Source of the DNA: Rhodospirillaceae bacterium
GTDB taxonomy: Bacteria > Pseudomonadota > Alphaproteobacteria > Rhodospirillales > UBA2165
Reading direction: 5' to 3'
Length of the DNA stretch: 32,121 nucleotides
Assembly: GCA_002723345.1 (NCBI GenBank)
Contig: PBNV01000054.1
Span: forward strand, 1-32,121
Below, piece after piece: positions 1-8,261 of this stretch (position 1 is its first letter; each line of letters begins with the position of its first letter). Position numbers and translations under genes: made by a program. Under the pieces are notes generated by a model that was not told the origin of the DNA, ran no database searches, and saw nothing but the letters and a program-made list of their open reading frames with translations.

Positions 1-302
1 CGGAGCCGCTCTAGCCCGGTCATAGTATCGTCGAGCACCAATAACGGCGCTGTGTCCTCGAGCCCCATGGGCCGACGGGTGACAAGCGCCGCGGCGGCGC
101 CGCCCTTCAGTGCTCTCGCAACATACTCATGACCGTCAAAGTTCGGTCCCGAAAGCGCAACAAAAAGATCTCCGCTCTGAAGTGTCCGGCTGTCAATTGA
201 CACTCCCAGCGCCTCCCAATCTACATCGGTTTTACCTCCGGTGGCTTGAACCGCTGTTGCAGCGCTCCACAGAACTGTCTCCCGCGGCGACAAACCTGTC
301 AT
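1..302 (-). CDS. murF: MurF, UDP-N-acetylmuramoyl-tripeptide--D-alanyl-D-alanine ligase (5' part only)
   Basis: Only the first 100 or so residues are in the window; the gene continues past base 1. MurF adds D-Ala-D-Ala to UDP-MurNAc-tripeptide in the cytoplasm, the last step of peptidoglycan precursor assembly before the membrane steps. The visible part is the N-terminal Mur-ligase substrate-binding domain, with SIDSRT at residues 35-40, GDLFVAL at 44-50 and FDGHEY at 55-60, all usual at this place in MurF. The ATP-binding domain lies outside. The ATG at 302-300 overlaps the murE stop as ATGA, so the two are probably translationally coupled. Order and spacing within the dcw cluster support the call. 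Confidence 0.9.
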   Translation of the reverse strand, partial: MTGLSPRETVLWSAATAVQATGGKTDVDWEALGVSIDSRTLQSGDLFVALSGPNFDGHEYVARALKGGAAAALVTRRPMGLEDTAPLLVLDDTMTGLERL

Positions 303-1768
303 CCGCCGGCTCCCGCCAAAGCGTCCCGGCATAGGCTCACGTCGTCAAAAGGAATTACGCGATTTCCCTCGATCTGGCCCTGTTCATGACCTTTACCCGC
401 CACTAACAAGAGATCTTCAGGCGCCAACTGGGACACCGCCTGCAAAATGGCCTCCTGCCGATCGCCTACATCGAGCGCGCTCGGACATGCTTCTAGAATG
501 GCTTGACGGATCGCCGCCGGGCTCTCATTTCTCGGATTGTCGTCCGTGACGAACACCCGATCTGCCATCGTCCGGGCAATGTCGCCCATTTCATACCGCT
601 TGCCTTGGTCCCGATTTCCGCCGCATCCAAAAATCACATGGAGGTCGCCCTCCGCATGCGGCCTTAGGGCCGCGAGTGCGGCCCTGAGTGCATCCGGAGT
701 GTGGGCATAATCCACGTAGACTCTCGCGCCATTGGGATGCCGTCCCACGAATTCCATGCGCCCACGTACACCCTTCAGGCAGGCTAGGGCCGCTACTGCT
801 GCCCTAGCCTGCATCCCGGACGCGAGAACAATTCCAAGTGCGCACAAGGCATTCAAGACCTGAAAGAACCCAATCAATGGTAGAAAAATCTTTTCGGGCC
901 GACCGAATACTTCAAGGCCAAGTTCCTGACCAGAAGCCACAGATGAGGCGTTTAAGAGCCGAATGTCTTCGCTCTCTCTGCCGTACGAGTAGATGCGGCA
1001 CCCTCTCTCCGCAGCCAAAGGCCTAAGTTCCTCATAAATTTCATCATCAGCGTTCAAAACAGCCGTGCCGTCTGCGGGCAGCAATTCCTCAAACAGGCGC
1101 TTTTTTGCCGCCCAGTAGGCAGCCATGGACCCATGGTAATCAAGATGATCTCGGCTTAAATTCGTAAACGCGGCAATCGACAGAGCCACACCATCCAAGC
1201 GGTATTGATCTAATCCATGGCTGGAGGCTTCCACGGCCATATGATTAACTCCCTCTTTGGCAAGGCGGGAGAGAGTTTGGTTCAAGGAAGCGGCGTCGGG
1301 CGTGGTTAGACCGCCGCTCTCCACCCCTGCCATTGAGACAAGACCCAATGTGCCCAAACTCGCCGCAGGCAGACCAGCAATATCCCACAGCTGCCGGGTA
1401 AAGTCAGCAACCGACGATTTTCCATTTGTGCCCGTCACAACGGCGATAGTCTCCGGCTGATTACCCCAATATCGAGCTGTCAACAGGGCATAGTCCCGGC
1501 GCGCAAGGTCGCTCTTAAGAAAGACTATGCCCTCGCTGTTATCCGGGCGCGGTGTTCCCTTGGGCGCAAGGATCGTCCGCGCGCCCCGCGCGATAGCATC
1601 GGCGATGAATGTACGGCCATCCGCCTTCTCGCCGTCAAATGCGGCAAACAAAAATCCGGGCTGAACATTGCGAGAATCCGCCGTCAGTCCTGTAATGTCT
1701 GAATCGGTCGGTCCCGTGAACTCCATATCGTTCCATTGGTTTTCGCTCACTAAATTAGTTAACCGCAA
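299..1768 (-). CDS. murE: MurE, UDP-MurNAc-L-Ala-D-Glu--meso-diaminopimelate ligase
   Basis: A 489-residue Mur ligase of normal length. It adds the third stem-peptide residue in the cytoplasm, using ATP. Visible motifs: N-terminal TADSRNV (29-35), P-loop GTNGKSS (113-119), TTPDA (155-159), the NLSRDHLDYHG block (203-213) followed by AAKKRLF, which carries the lysine usually carbamylated, and DDNPRNESP (409-417). The DNPR motif is the known signature for meso-diaminopimelate rather than lysine, so the wall is Gram-negative type. The start is a TTG at 1768-1766 lying inside the 3' end of ftsI (14-nt overlap). I prefer it because MRLTNLV fits the usual MurE N-terminus; the next options are GTG at 1750 and ATG at 1726. 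It sits between ftsI and murF in the dcw operon. Confidence 0.95.
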   Translation of the reverse strand: MRLTNLVSENQWNDMEFTGPTDSDITGLTADSRNVQPGFLFAAFDGEKADGRTFIADAIARGARTILAPKGTPRPDNSEGIVFLKSDLARRDYALLTARYWGNQPETIAVVTGTNGKSSVADFTRQLWDIAGLPAASLGTLGLVSMAGVESGGLTTPDAASLNQTLSRLAKEGVNHMAVEASSHGLDQYRLDGVALSIAAFTNLSRDHLDYHGSMAAYWAAKKRLFEELLPADGTAVLNADDEIYEELRPLAAERGCRIYSYGRESEDIRLLNASSVASGQELGLEVFGRPEKIFLPLIGFFQVLNALCALGIVLASGMQARAAVAALACLKGVRGRMEFVGRHPNGARVYVDYAHTPDALRAALAALRPHAEGDLHVIFGCGGNRDQGKRYEMGDIARTMADRVFVTDDNPRNESPAAIRQAILEACPSALDVGDRQEAILQAVSQLAPEDLLLVAGKGHEQGQIEGNRVIPFDDVSLCRDALAGAGG

Positions 1769-3647
1769 CGGTTGGCCCTCGCTGCTCTTTAGTTGAACTC
1801 AATATGTCGGACAAGCGCCTGTCAAAATCGGTTTCTAAACCGGACACCTTGGAGGCGGTAGATTTTTTTTTGCGAGTCTCTGAGCTCTGTTCGGATACGC
1901 GTTTTCCGTCAGCGGCCACATAAAATACATCTCCGGGCTTGGGATCCATCTCGACCACTGAAGATGGTTCTATCCCGGCCATGGGGGCGATTTGCCAGAC
2001 AATATTCTTGACCACCGGGGCAGCAACCCAGCCGCCAGTGGCATAGCCCTGAGACTCCGGAATACCCTTGGGTTCATCCAGTAGGGCCAGCACCACGAAA
2101 CGCGGCCCCGTCATGGGAAAAGCAGACACAAAGGACGAGATCCGGCGGCGACCGCCATAGCCTCTCTTGGTCACCTCCGGCTTGTCGGCCGTACCTGTTT
2201 TACCGCCAATCACATAACCTTCGACATCAGCATTTTTGCCCGTGCCCTGACGCACCACAAGGCGCATTAATCGACGCATAATCTTGGATGTCTTTGTGCT
2301 GATAACACGCATGCCAGCCGGCAGCTCGTCATCGACCCATTTGACGAGTGTCGCATTTCTCAAATAACCGTCATTTACAAGAGCTGCCACGCCTGCAGTC
2401 AGCTGGAGCGGACTGACAGCGATGCCGTGGCCATAAGAAATAGTCATAGTATTTATGTCCCGCCAGCGATCAGGCGTTAACGGAGAGCCAACTTCGGGAA
2501 GTTCAATACCTGCCGGACTAAGCATACCCATTTTCTTGAGGTATTTTTTTTGTGCAAGCGTACCCACATCAAGCGCCATTTTCGCCGATCCGATGTTGGA
2601 GGAGTGGACCAGAATTTCCGGCACAGTCATCCATTTATTTTTGGCGTGATAGTCGGAAATTTTAAAGCGGGAAACTCGTATGGGCTTGGTGGCGTCGTAG
2701 CGGTCTCTTAGGCGCACCCGGCCGCTGTCTAGAGCAATGGCGGCGGTAAATAGCTTGAAGGTAGAGCCCATTTCATAAACCCCCTTCGTCGCCCGATTGA
2801 ACCCAGCGATTCCGGCAGCGGACACCGGATTATTCGGATTAAAATCAGGTAACGACACTATGGAGATTACTTCCCCGGTCTCAACATCTAACACAATGCC
2901 GGCGGCCCCTATCGCCGAGAATTTTTCCATAGCCTTTGCGAGCTCCGTACGAACAACCGCTTGCATCCGAATGTCGAGTGAGAGCTGAAGCGCTTGCTGC
3001 CGGCCTCTCAGTTGACCATTGAAATAGCCTTCCACACCAGATAACCCCTCCCCATCGATGTTAGTCATGCCGATGACATGGGAAACCAATGGACCGTGTG
3101 GATAGACCCGACGCTCTGTTTGCTGAAAATAAAGCCCGGGGATGCCCAGAGCGTTAACGGCGAACTGGAGTTTGGGGGTGAGGTTGCGGTGAAGCCATAC
3201 GAAGGTTTTATCAGAGGATAATAGCGCGCGGACTTTCTCCAAGGTAATGTCCGGCAGGACCTGGCTAAGCTTACCGGCAGCCTCGTCCGCGTCCAATACG
3301 TGCCGTGGATTAGCGTACAAGGCGGCGGTTGGCAGGCTAGTGGCTAAAAGAATACCATTTCGATCGGTAATGTCGGCCCGCACATTCAATGCTGGATCCG
3401 TGTTCGCCAGACGCGGCGGCCGCTCCGATATATTTTTACTCACAAGGGTGAGCTCAACAACTCGACCGCCAATCATGACAAAGGCCAAGGCAAACAGCAC
3501 GCCGGTCACCATTAGGCGGTTTCGCCCCGTTTCAAGGGCCTGTTTCCGGGCACCCTCGAACACAATCCTCTCGGGCAATTCCATGTTCGGGCTATCACCA
3601 CATTGGCCAGAGGGTGCAAAGGGATGGCGGATACGCTCAAAAATCAT
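1755..3647 (-). CDS. ftsI: FtsI (PBP3), septal peptidoglycan D,D-transpeptidase
   Basis: A 630-residue class B penicillin-binding protein that cross-links septal peptidoglycan with FtsW at the division site. One membrane anchor is seen at about residues 44-66, then the PBP dimerisation domain (about 85-235) and the transpeptidase domain. The three active-site motifs are complete: STFK with catalytic Ser295, SSN at 349-351 and KTGT at 483-486. The residues before STFK are EMG where EPG is more usual, a small deviation. A low-complexity charged tail follows from about residue 580. The ATG at 3647 overlaps the ftsL stop (ATGA), and the 3' end overlaps the murE start. Being in the dcw operon excludes the elongation enzyme PBP2. 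Confidence 0.95.
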   Translation of the reverse strand: MIFERIRHPFAPSGQCGDSPNMELPERIVFEGARKQALETGRNRLMVTGVLFALAFVMIGGRVVELTLVSKNISERPPRLANTDPALNVRADITDRNGILLATSLPTAALYANPRHVLDADEAAGKLSQVLPDITLEKVRALLSSDKTFVWLHRNLTPKLQFAVNALGIPGLYFQQTERRVYPHGPLVSHVIGMTNIDGEGLSGVEGYFNGQLRGRQQALQLSLDIRMQAVVRTELAKAMEKFSAIGAAGIVLDVETGEVISIVSLPDFNPNNPVSAAGIAGFNRATKGVYEMGSTFKLFTAAIALDSGRVRLRDRYDATKPIRVSRFKISDYHAKNKWMTVPEILVHSSNIGSAKMALDVGTLAQKKYLKKMGMLSPAGIELPEVGSPLTPDRWRDINTMTISYGHGIAVSPLQLTAGVAALVNDGYLRNATLVKWVDDELPAGMRVISTKTSKIMRRLMRLVVRQGTGKNADVEGYVIGGKTGTADKPEVTKRGYGGRRRISSFVSAFPMTGPRFVVLALLDEPKGIPESQGYATGGWVAAPVVKNIVWQIAPMAGIEPSSVVEMDPKPGDVFYVAADGKRVSEQSSETRKKKSTASKVSGLETDFDRRLSDILSSTKEQRGPTVAVN

Positions 3648-3958
3648 CTTAGCCTAAGCCCTTCCCCATCTGGATCATCTATCACATGAATATTCGAAAA
3701 ATCTTCAGCCTGCTTGACCTGAACAGGGGCCGTAGGTTGCATTTCCAAATACCTTTCCGCCAAATCTCTGAGCCTGTTGACGTCATTAAGATGGCTCCAT
3801 TCCGCCCTCAAAACATGGATCGTCTCGCGGTCTGAGACGATCTTATTGTTAAGGCCATCCAGTTCGTCCTCAAGTTCGGTCACTTCGAAATTCAAATAAA
3901 ATAATGCTACACTCATGACCGTCGCTAGCAGGATGGTAAGGAGAGTTGTCTGTCGCAT
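3644..3958 (-). CDS. ftsL: FtsL, cell-division bitopic membrane protein
   Basis: A 104-residue protein with a short cytoplasmic N-terminus, one transmembrane segment (about residues 5-24) and a heptad-rich periplasmic stretch (about 25-70) of coiled-coil type, ending in an acidic, proline-containing tail. This is the FtsL architecture. FtsL pairs with FtsB and FtsQ and helps activate FtsWI. FtsL sequences diverge widely, so the call rests on topology plus position exactly between rsmH and ftsI. Its ATG overlaps the rsmH stop by ATGA, and its own stop overlaps the ftsI start the same way. Confidence 0.85.
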   Translation of the reverse strand: MRQTTLLTILLATVMSVALFYLNFEVTELEDELDGLNNKIVSDRETIHVLRAEWSHLNDVNRLRDLAERYLEMQPTAPVQVKQAEDFSNIHVIDDPDGEGLRLR

Positions 3959-4920
3959 CAGTAAAGCTCCCTCGCTGCCGATGCCCAGGAGGGTGCATCA
4001 GTACGTTCTGCAACCCGAAGCTTAGCGGAACGGGAGCGCGGATTACGCGCCACCTCACGGGCAGATGGTTTAAAAATTCCCCGCTTAACCAGCCGGAAAC
4101 TTGGGAGCCTATCGGCGCCCGGTACCGCGGGCAGATGGCGGGAGCCGCGGTCACTCTTACCGACTCGAGATTTCAAGAAATCCTTTACAATGCGATCCTC
4201 TAGAGAATGAAATGAGACAACGGCAAGTCGCCCGCCCGGGGCGAGGATGTTTTCGGCTGCTGTCAGGCCCCGGCTTAATTCGCCAAGCTCATCATTTACC
4301 CGGATGCGTAACGCCATAAAGGTCCGTGTCGCAGGATCAATTCCGTTCGAGGTCTTGCGAACAATGCTGCGCACGATAGTGGCGAGCTGATTTGTTGTTA
4401 AGATTGGTGTTTCGGCACGGGCTAGGACAATGGCTTTGGCAATACGGCGCGCGTTACGCTCTTCTCCAAGCTGGTGTATGAGATCAGCTAAATCACGCTC
4501 GCCTGTTTTATTCACAATATCTGCGGCATTGGGACCGTCCCGCCCCATCCGCATATCAAGAGGGGCGTCGAACCTGAAAGAAAATCCGCGCGCAGCCTCA
4601 TCCAATTGGATCGAAGACACGCCAAGATCGAGGGTAACACCCTGAACTGCACCCACACCGGCAGTTGCCATTAGGGACTCAAGACATCCGAAACGACCCT
4701 CCAACAATTCCAAACGCCCCGGATAGCGCTGCGACAGCTCTGCACCGAAGGTGATTGCTGCAGGATCGCGATCAACCCCGAAAACTTTATTGACAGCTGC
4801 GCTTAGAATTTCCTCTGTGTAACCGCCTCGGCCAAATGTGCCGTCGACATAGACTCCGCCATCCCGGGGCTCGAGAGCCATTATGACTTCCTCAAGCATA
4901 ACGGGAATATGGCCGGTCAA
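3958..4920 (-). CDS. rsmH: RsmH (MraW), 16S rRNA m4C1402 N4-methyltransferase
   Basis: A 320-residue SAM-dependent methyltransferase that modifies N4 of C1402 in the decoding centre of 16S rRNA. HIPVMLEEV (residues 4-12) and the SAM-binding DGTFGRGGYT (26-35) are diagnostic, as are the later LDLGVSS, FRFDAPLDMRM and VVSFHSLEDR blocks. The start is TTG at 4920-4918, giving the normal N-terminus and overlapping the mraZ stop as TTGA; no ATG occurs before the conserved HIPVM block. It is the second gene of the dcw operon, as in most bacteria. Confidence 0.96.
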   Translation of the reverse strand: MTGHIPVMLEEVIMALEPRDGGVYVDGTFGRGGYTEEILSAAVNKVFGVDRDPAAITFGAELSQRYPGRLELLEGRFGCLESLMATAGVGAVQGVTLDLGVSSIQLDEAARGFSFRFDAPLDMRMGRDGPNAADIVNKTGERDLADLIHQLGEERNARRIAKAIVLARAETPILTTNQLATIVRSIVRKTSNGIDPATRTFMALRIRVNDELGELSRGLTAAENILAPGGRLAVVSFHSLEDRIVKDFLKSRVGKSDRGSRHLPAVPGADRLPSFRLVKRGIFKPSAREVARNPRSRSAKLRVAERTDAPSWASAARELY

Positions 4921-5390
4921 GAGATCTCCTCCCCCGCCCTTGCGGCCCGTAGGTTAAGGGTCGCCCCACGCTCTCGCGCGCGCTCAAAGGCGCTTACATT
5001 GTAGGCATCATACTTGGCCGGCTCCCAGACCTGACACCTCGTGCCACGGCCGACAAACAAGGCCTGTGCCGCAATGCCGGCATGGGACAAAAGGTCCGGC
5101 GGCAATATAATCCGTCCCTCGGTATCGTAGGCAAGCTGATGCGAATTTCCAAGGATGGTTGAGGCGAGGTCATCTTGGTCGTCCGAGAACAACTCTAGAT
5201 CGTCAAGACTGGTAATAATCCGCTGAATGAAGGAGTCACCGCAGATTTCAACGGCAGCGTGCTTAAATGACGGGAACGCGTATACCCCCTGAAAGTCTTG
5301 ATCTGCTAAGGCGTCACGAAAGGGCTTAGGCACGGAAACCCGGCCTTTTTTATCAATCTTATTGATGTGCCTTCCAATTAACGCAGCCAT
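4917..5390 (-). CDS. mraZ: MraZ, dcw-operon transcriptional regulator
   Basis: A 157-residue protein with two tandem AbrB-like half-domains marked by DKKGRVSVP (13-21) and DTEGRIILPP (89-98). In E. coli, MraZ binds TGGGN repeats in its own promoter and represses the dcw operon; a matching repeat array lies upstream here. The ATG at 5390 is preceded by GAGG at good distance (read on the minus strand within TGAGGCGGGA). It is the first gene of the operon. In some species MraZ has also been reported as an activator, so the sign of regulation is not certain. Confidence 0.95.
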   Translation of the reverse strand: MAALIGRHINKIDKKGRVSVPKPFRDALADQDFQGVYAFPSFKHAAVEICGDSFIQRIITSLDDLELFSDDQDDLASTILGNSHQLAYDTEGRIILPPDLLSHAGIAAQALFVGRGTRCQVWEPAKYDAYNVSAFERARERGATLNLRAARAGEEIS

Positions 5391-5492
5391 TCCCGCCTCA
5401 GCGCACTAAGGGAAGCGGTCACCGGAACCCGCAGCCCGCTGAGAACGCTTCCAATTGCCCATTACCACCCCTCTGATAGGTGAGTAAAAAAT
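5391..5492 (-). promoter_or_regulatory. mraZ 5' leader
   Basis: About 100 bases between the repeat array and the mraZ start. Apart from the ribosome binding site next to the ATG, I see no strong structure or open frame. It would be the untranslated leader of the dcw mRNA if the promoter lies in the array. Confidence 0.35.
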
Positions 5493-5556
5493 TGGGCACT
5501 ATTGGGATAACATGGGATAACATGGGCGTCAATGGGTGACTATGGTTTAAAATGGG
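5493..5556 (+). promoter_or_regulatory. MraZ-box array: seven direct repeats at 10-bp spacing
   Basis: TGGG begins at 5493, 5503, 5513, 5523, 5533 and 5553, and a TGGT variant fills the 5543 slot, so seven units follow one another with an exact 10-bp period. An eighth TGGT at 5565 is out of phase by 2. This matches the known E. coli MraZ target, TGGGN with 5-nt spacers. The motif reads on the plus strand, opposite to mraZ transcription. On the mraZ strand a TTGACG (5532-5527), 17 nt and then TATCCC preceded by TGT (-10 candidate 5509-5504) lie inside the array, so bound MraZ would cover the promoter. The promoter boxes are my inference. Confidence 0.8.
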
Positions 5557-5639
5557 TTAAAAAATGGTTTACCTCCGGTGCTCTCATGACTCACCGCTCC
5601 CGCGTCGCCAGTCACATCATTTACGGCCTCCACAAAACG

Positions 5640-5756
5640 CCCGAATTTGGGTCATAAAAGGCAGCAACTGTGCTTTCTCACGAGCGCTGCAAGATTAGAG
5701 AGAGAGGCATATGCCACAGGAACCCGCTATGCTATCTGAGCGGGGGTGTTTTATTG
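5640..5756 (+). ncRNA. Candidate small structured RNA divergent from mraZ
   Basis: This gene-free stretch has several inverted repeats in a row on the plus strand. GCAGC and GCTGC enclose an inner GTG/CAC hairpin (about 5661-5690). GGCATATGCC (5706-5715) is a perfect palindrome. CCCGCT (5723-5728) pairs with AGCGGG (5739-5744) and is followed by a T-rich run, GGTGTTTTATT, as in an intrinsic terminator. The T-run is on the plus strand only, so it would end a transcript leaving the mraZ region in the opposite direction. I searched by eye for RNase P RNA landmarks, because rnpB can lie near mraZ, and found none. No family is recognised. Confidence 0.25.
5723..5754 (+). terminator. Hairpin with T-rich tail
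   Basis: A 6-bp stem CCCGCT / AGCGGG with a 10-nt loop is followed by GGTGTTTTATT. It resembles a weak intrinsic terminator read on the plus strand. No plus-strand protein gene lies before it, so either it ends a small RNA or it is fortuitous. Confidence 0.35.
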
Positions 5757-6058
5757 CCCGATGTTAGTTCGGCTATGTTTACAGGGGAGGTATTATAAAG
5801 GAACGGCGGGGCCGAATGATGATAATGAAAGCGGAACGCGAACAATAATGAAGCCATGGACCAGAGTCTCACCAAATAGATAAATGTCATTCCAGGTCCT
5901 GTTGAGTGTCCACGGATCCCAATAAAAATCATCCTGCAGATCTGGTGTAAGATAATGCATCAGTGTAGCACGTAGCGATAAGCTTGCCCCATGACGCTGC
6001 TATAATGAGATTAAAGCAAGGTATCTAGTCATAGAGAGCAGACATGGGCCAGTAGTGG
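5757..6058. other. Intergenic region without a recognised gene
   Basis: About 300 bases between the hairpin and the 3' end of the UDP-xylose synthase-type gene. A 66-codon minus-strand frame exists at 5732-5932, but it has no ribosome binding site, runs through the hairpin and resembles nothing I know, so I do not call it. No repeat or terminator was seen for the gene at 6059. Confidence 0.4.
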
Positions 6059-6994
6059 TCAGATAACCCGGGCAAAATAGTCGATGGTACGTCTGAGGCC
6101 GTCTTCGAGAGGAATTGCCGGTTGCCAGTCCAGCAACGTTTTGGCGCGACCGATATCGGGACAGCGCTGCATGGGATCGTCCTGGGGCAATTTGTGAGTC
6201 TCTATCGGAGAAGAAGACCCCGTCATGGTGATGACCTGCTGAGCCAATTCATCAATAGTAAATTCGGCGGGATTGCCCAGATTGATAGGCCCAATTACAT
6301 CGTTCGGCGCCTCCATCAGGGTAATGAGCCCGCTTACCAAGTCATCGACATAACAGAACGACCGGGTTTGGCTGCCATCGCCATAAAGGGTAATAGGCTC
6401 ACCTTTCAGCGCCTGGACAATGAAATTGGAGACGACGCGCCCGTCATTGGGGTGCATTCGGGGGCCGTAAGTGTTGAAGATACGCGCCACTCGGATATTT
6501 ATGCCGTGCTGGCGATGAAAATCGAAAAATAGCGTCTCGGCACAGCGTTTGCCCTCGTCGTAGCAGCCCCTGGGACCAATTGGATTGACGTTGCCCCAAT
6601 AATCTTCCGTTTGTGGATGAACCTGAGGGTCTCCATACACTTCGCTGGTGGACGCTTGGAGAATTTTAGCACCCGTCCTTTTTGCCAGACCAAGCATGTT
6701 GATCGCGCCATGAACGCTAGTTTTTGTGGTTTGAACGGGATCATGCTGGTAGTGGAGAGGCGAGGCCGGACACGCGAGATTGAAGATTTCGTCTACCTCG
6801 ATATACAACGGAAATGTAATGTCATGGCGCATCAGTTCAAAATTCTCCGCGTCCATCAGCCCAAAAACGTTTGATTTGCTACCAGTAAAATAATTGTCCA
6901 CGCAGAGAACTTCGTGGCCCGCTGCCACAAGCCTGTCACACAAATGGGAACCGATAAATCCGGCGCCACCGGTGATTAGAATACGTTTTTTCAC
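6059..6994 (-). CDS. UDP-glucuronate decarboxylase (UDP-xylose synthase)-type SDR enzyme
   Basis: A 311-residue extended short-chain dehydrogenase. The family oxidises and decarboxylates UDP-glucuronate to UDP-xylose with bound NAD, for surface polysaccharide. Visible: [11 protein letters not shown] (9-19), the NAD-binding glycine motif; NLACPASP (72-79), characteristic of the UXS branch; TSE (116-118); catalytic YDEGK (145-149); and the [10 protein letters not shown] block (171-180). Length is normal for soluble bacterial UXS. The start is GTG at 6994-6992 with AGGCGG seven bases upstream. It stands alone, with no glycosyltransferase or sugar-nucleotide neighbours, so the polymer it serves cannot be read from context. 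A related dTDP- or UDP-sugar epimerase is possible but the PASP motif argues against it. Confidence 0.85.
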   Translation of the reverse strand: MKKRILITGGAGFIGSHLCDRLVAAGHEVLCVDNYFTGSKSNVFGLMDAENFELMRHDITFPLYIEVDEIFNLACPASPLHYQHDPVQTTKTSVHGAINMLGLAKRTGAKILQASTSEVYGDPQVHPQTEDYWGNVNPIGPRGCYDEGKRCAETLFFDFHRQHGINIRVARIFNTYGPRMHPNDGRVVSNFIVQALKGEPITLYGDGSQTRSFCYVDDLVSGLITLMEAPNDVIGPINLGNPAEFTIDELAQQVITMTGSSSPIETHKLPQDDPMQRCPDIGRAKTLLDWQPAIPLEDGLRRTIDYFARVI

Positions 6995-7487
6995 AATAAA
7001 CCGCCTTTTTTGAACTCAACACTCTGCCCATGCACTCGGAACCTAACACTTCAGCCCGCGAAAAAGAAGAGCAATTCCAGCGTCTTAGTAAGGCATTACA
7101 AGTTGCCTGGTCAATTTTCTATGGGGACCTGGTCGAGCGGCGCCAACGCGTTAGACTTTTCTCGTAACCTCGCCAAATAACGGTGCTAAACGATGTTCAA
7201 TGAGGTAAGGACCCTTTAGGTCATTCCACTCGTCAACAGGGGTCGCTAAGCGCGGACCTGCCGTCGGTACTTGGCAAAAAGAAGGCGCGTGGTATCTTGA
7301 GGGCACACGGGATCTAACGATTCAAACCGTACAGCCTTAATATCGAGAATGTCATTAACCCCGGTCATGATGAGGAAATAAGCGTGTTTCAGTGCCGTCA
7401 GATCGAATACTGCATGGCAGAAGAAACCTGCCCGGAAAAACTGGATATAACCTGCCGAAGTTCAAATAATTCGGATGTTATTAAATA
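6995..7487. other. Divergent intergenic region with two weak small frames
   Basis: About 490 bases between two divergent genes. A 45-codon plus-strand frame (7030-7167, ATG start, charged and amphipathic in look) has no ribosome binding site. A minus-strand frame open from 7461 to its stop at 7246-7248 has a protein-like composition (for example AYFLIMTGVNDIL) but no start codon near its beginning, so it could be a gene remnant. Neither resembles a family I recognise. The promoters of both flanking genes must lie here, but I see no clear -35/-10 pair. Confidence 0.35.
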
Positions 7488-8261
7488 ATGGACTCATCTT
7501 CCTGTGGGACGGCCTCTCCCGCGATACAAGTCTCTAAACTTACCAAAGACTACAGCGGCACCATGGCCGTTAAAAACATCTCATTCACCGTTGAACGGGG
7601 CACCATTGTTGGGCTTCTCGGCGGAAATGGTGCTGGGAAAACGACGACCCTATCAATGTTGCTGGGTGTACTCGTACCCACCGCGGGCGAGATAACCATT
7701 CTGGGAGCCAACATGTTGACTGAGCGACACCGTGTCCTGCCCCGCATGAATTTTTCATCTCCTTATGTCGGCATGCCAGCGCGGCTTACAGTCGCCGAGA
7801 ACCTCTCCATCTACGCAAATTTGTACGGCCTCAAGGACATCAAAAATCATGTTCACCGGATGGCAGAGGGTCTTGCATTGACAGAACTATTGAAAACGCC
7901 CGTTGGTGATTTATCAGCCGGTCAGAAAACCCGGGCATCCCTCGCGAAAGCCCTCATTAATGATCCGGACGTATTACTGCTCGATGAACCAACGGCATCG
8001 CTTGACCCCGATACTGCCGACTGGGTCCGCGGTTATTTTGAGGCCTATCATAAAAAAGCCTGCGCAACGATCCTGCTAGCCTCACATAATATGGGAGAGG
8101 TGGAGCGTTTATGTCATAACGTGGTGATGATGAAAGCAGGCGTGATCGCTGACCAAGGGTCACCGGGGGGGCTAATTTCCCGCTATGGCCGGGATAACCT
8201 GGAAGACGTATTTCTGGACATAGCTCGAGACGCGAGCGATGTCCGGGAGACCCTCTCATGA
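7488..8261 (+). CDS. ABC-2 type exporter, ATP-binding subunit
   Basis: A 257-residue ATPase. Walker A GGNGAGKT (45-52), signature LSAGQ (142-146), Walker B DVLLLDEP (161-168) and the H-loop His200 are all present, so it should be active. Where most ABC proteins have the Q-loop glutamine this one reads MNFSSPYVG (87-95); the same kind of substitution is known to me in one branch of ABC-2 exporters, so I take it as a subfamily trait rather than damage. It overlaps the permease gene by ATGA and clearly forms an exporter with it at the inner membrane. Neither subunit tells what is exported; lipid, polysaccharide or drug are all possible. The ATG at 7488 has no strong ribosome binding site. Confidence 0.92.
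   Translation: MDSSSCGTASPAIQVSKLTKDYSGTMAVKNISFTVERGTIVGLLGGNGAGKTTTLSMLLGVLVPTAGEITILGANMLTERHRVLPRMNFSSPYVGMPARLTVAENLSIYANLYGLKDIKNHVHRMAEGLALTELLKTPVGDLSAGQKTRASLAKALINDPDVLLLDEPTASLDPDTADWVRGYFEAYHKKACATILLASHNMGEVERLCHNVVMMKAGVIADQGSPGGLISRYGRDNLEDVFLDIARDASDVRETLS

Noticed and set aside
5493..5570. Possible CRISPR-like or tandem repeat array
   Set aside because: The unit is only four bases with variable 6-base spacers and lies in the mraZ promoter; it fits MraZ operators, and no cas gene is present.
5391..5760. rnpB (RNase P RNA) next to mraZ
   Set aside because: The conserved core sequences of RNase P RNA were not found on either strand, and the gap is short for it.
5732..5932. 66-residue minus-strand ORF
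   Set aside because: No ribosome binding site, unusual composition, and it runs through a hairpin.
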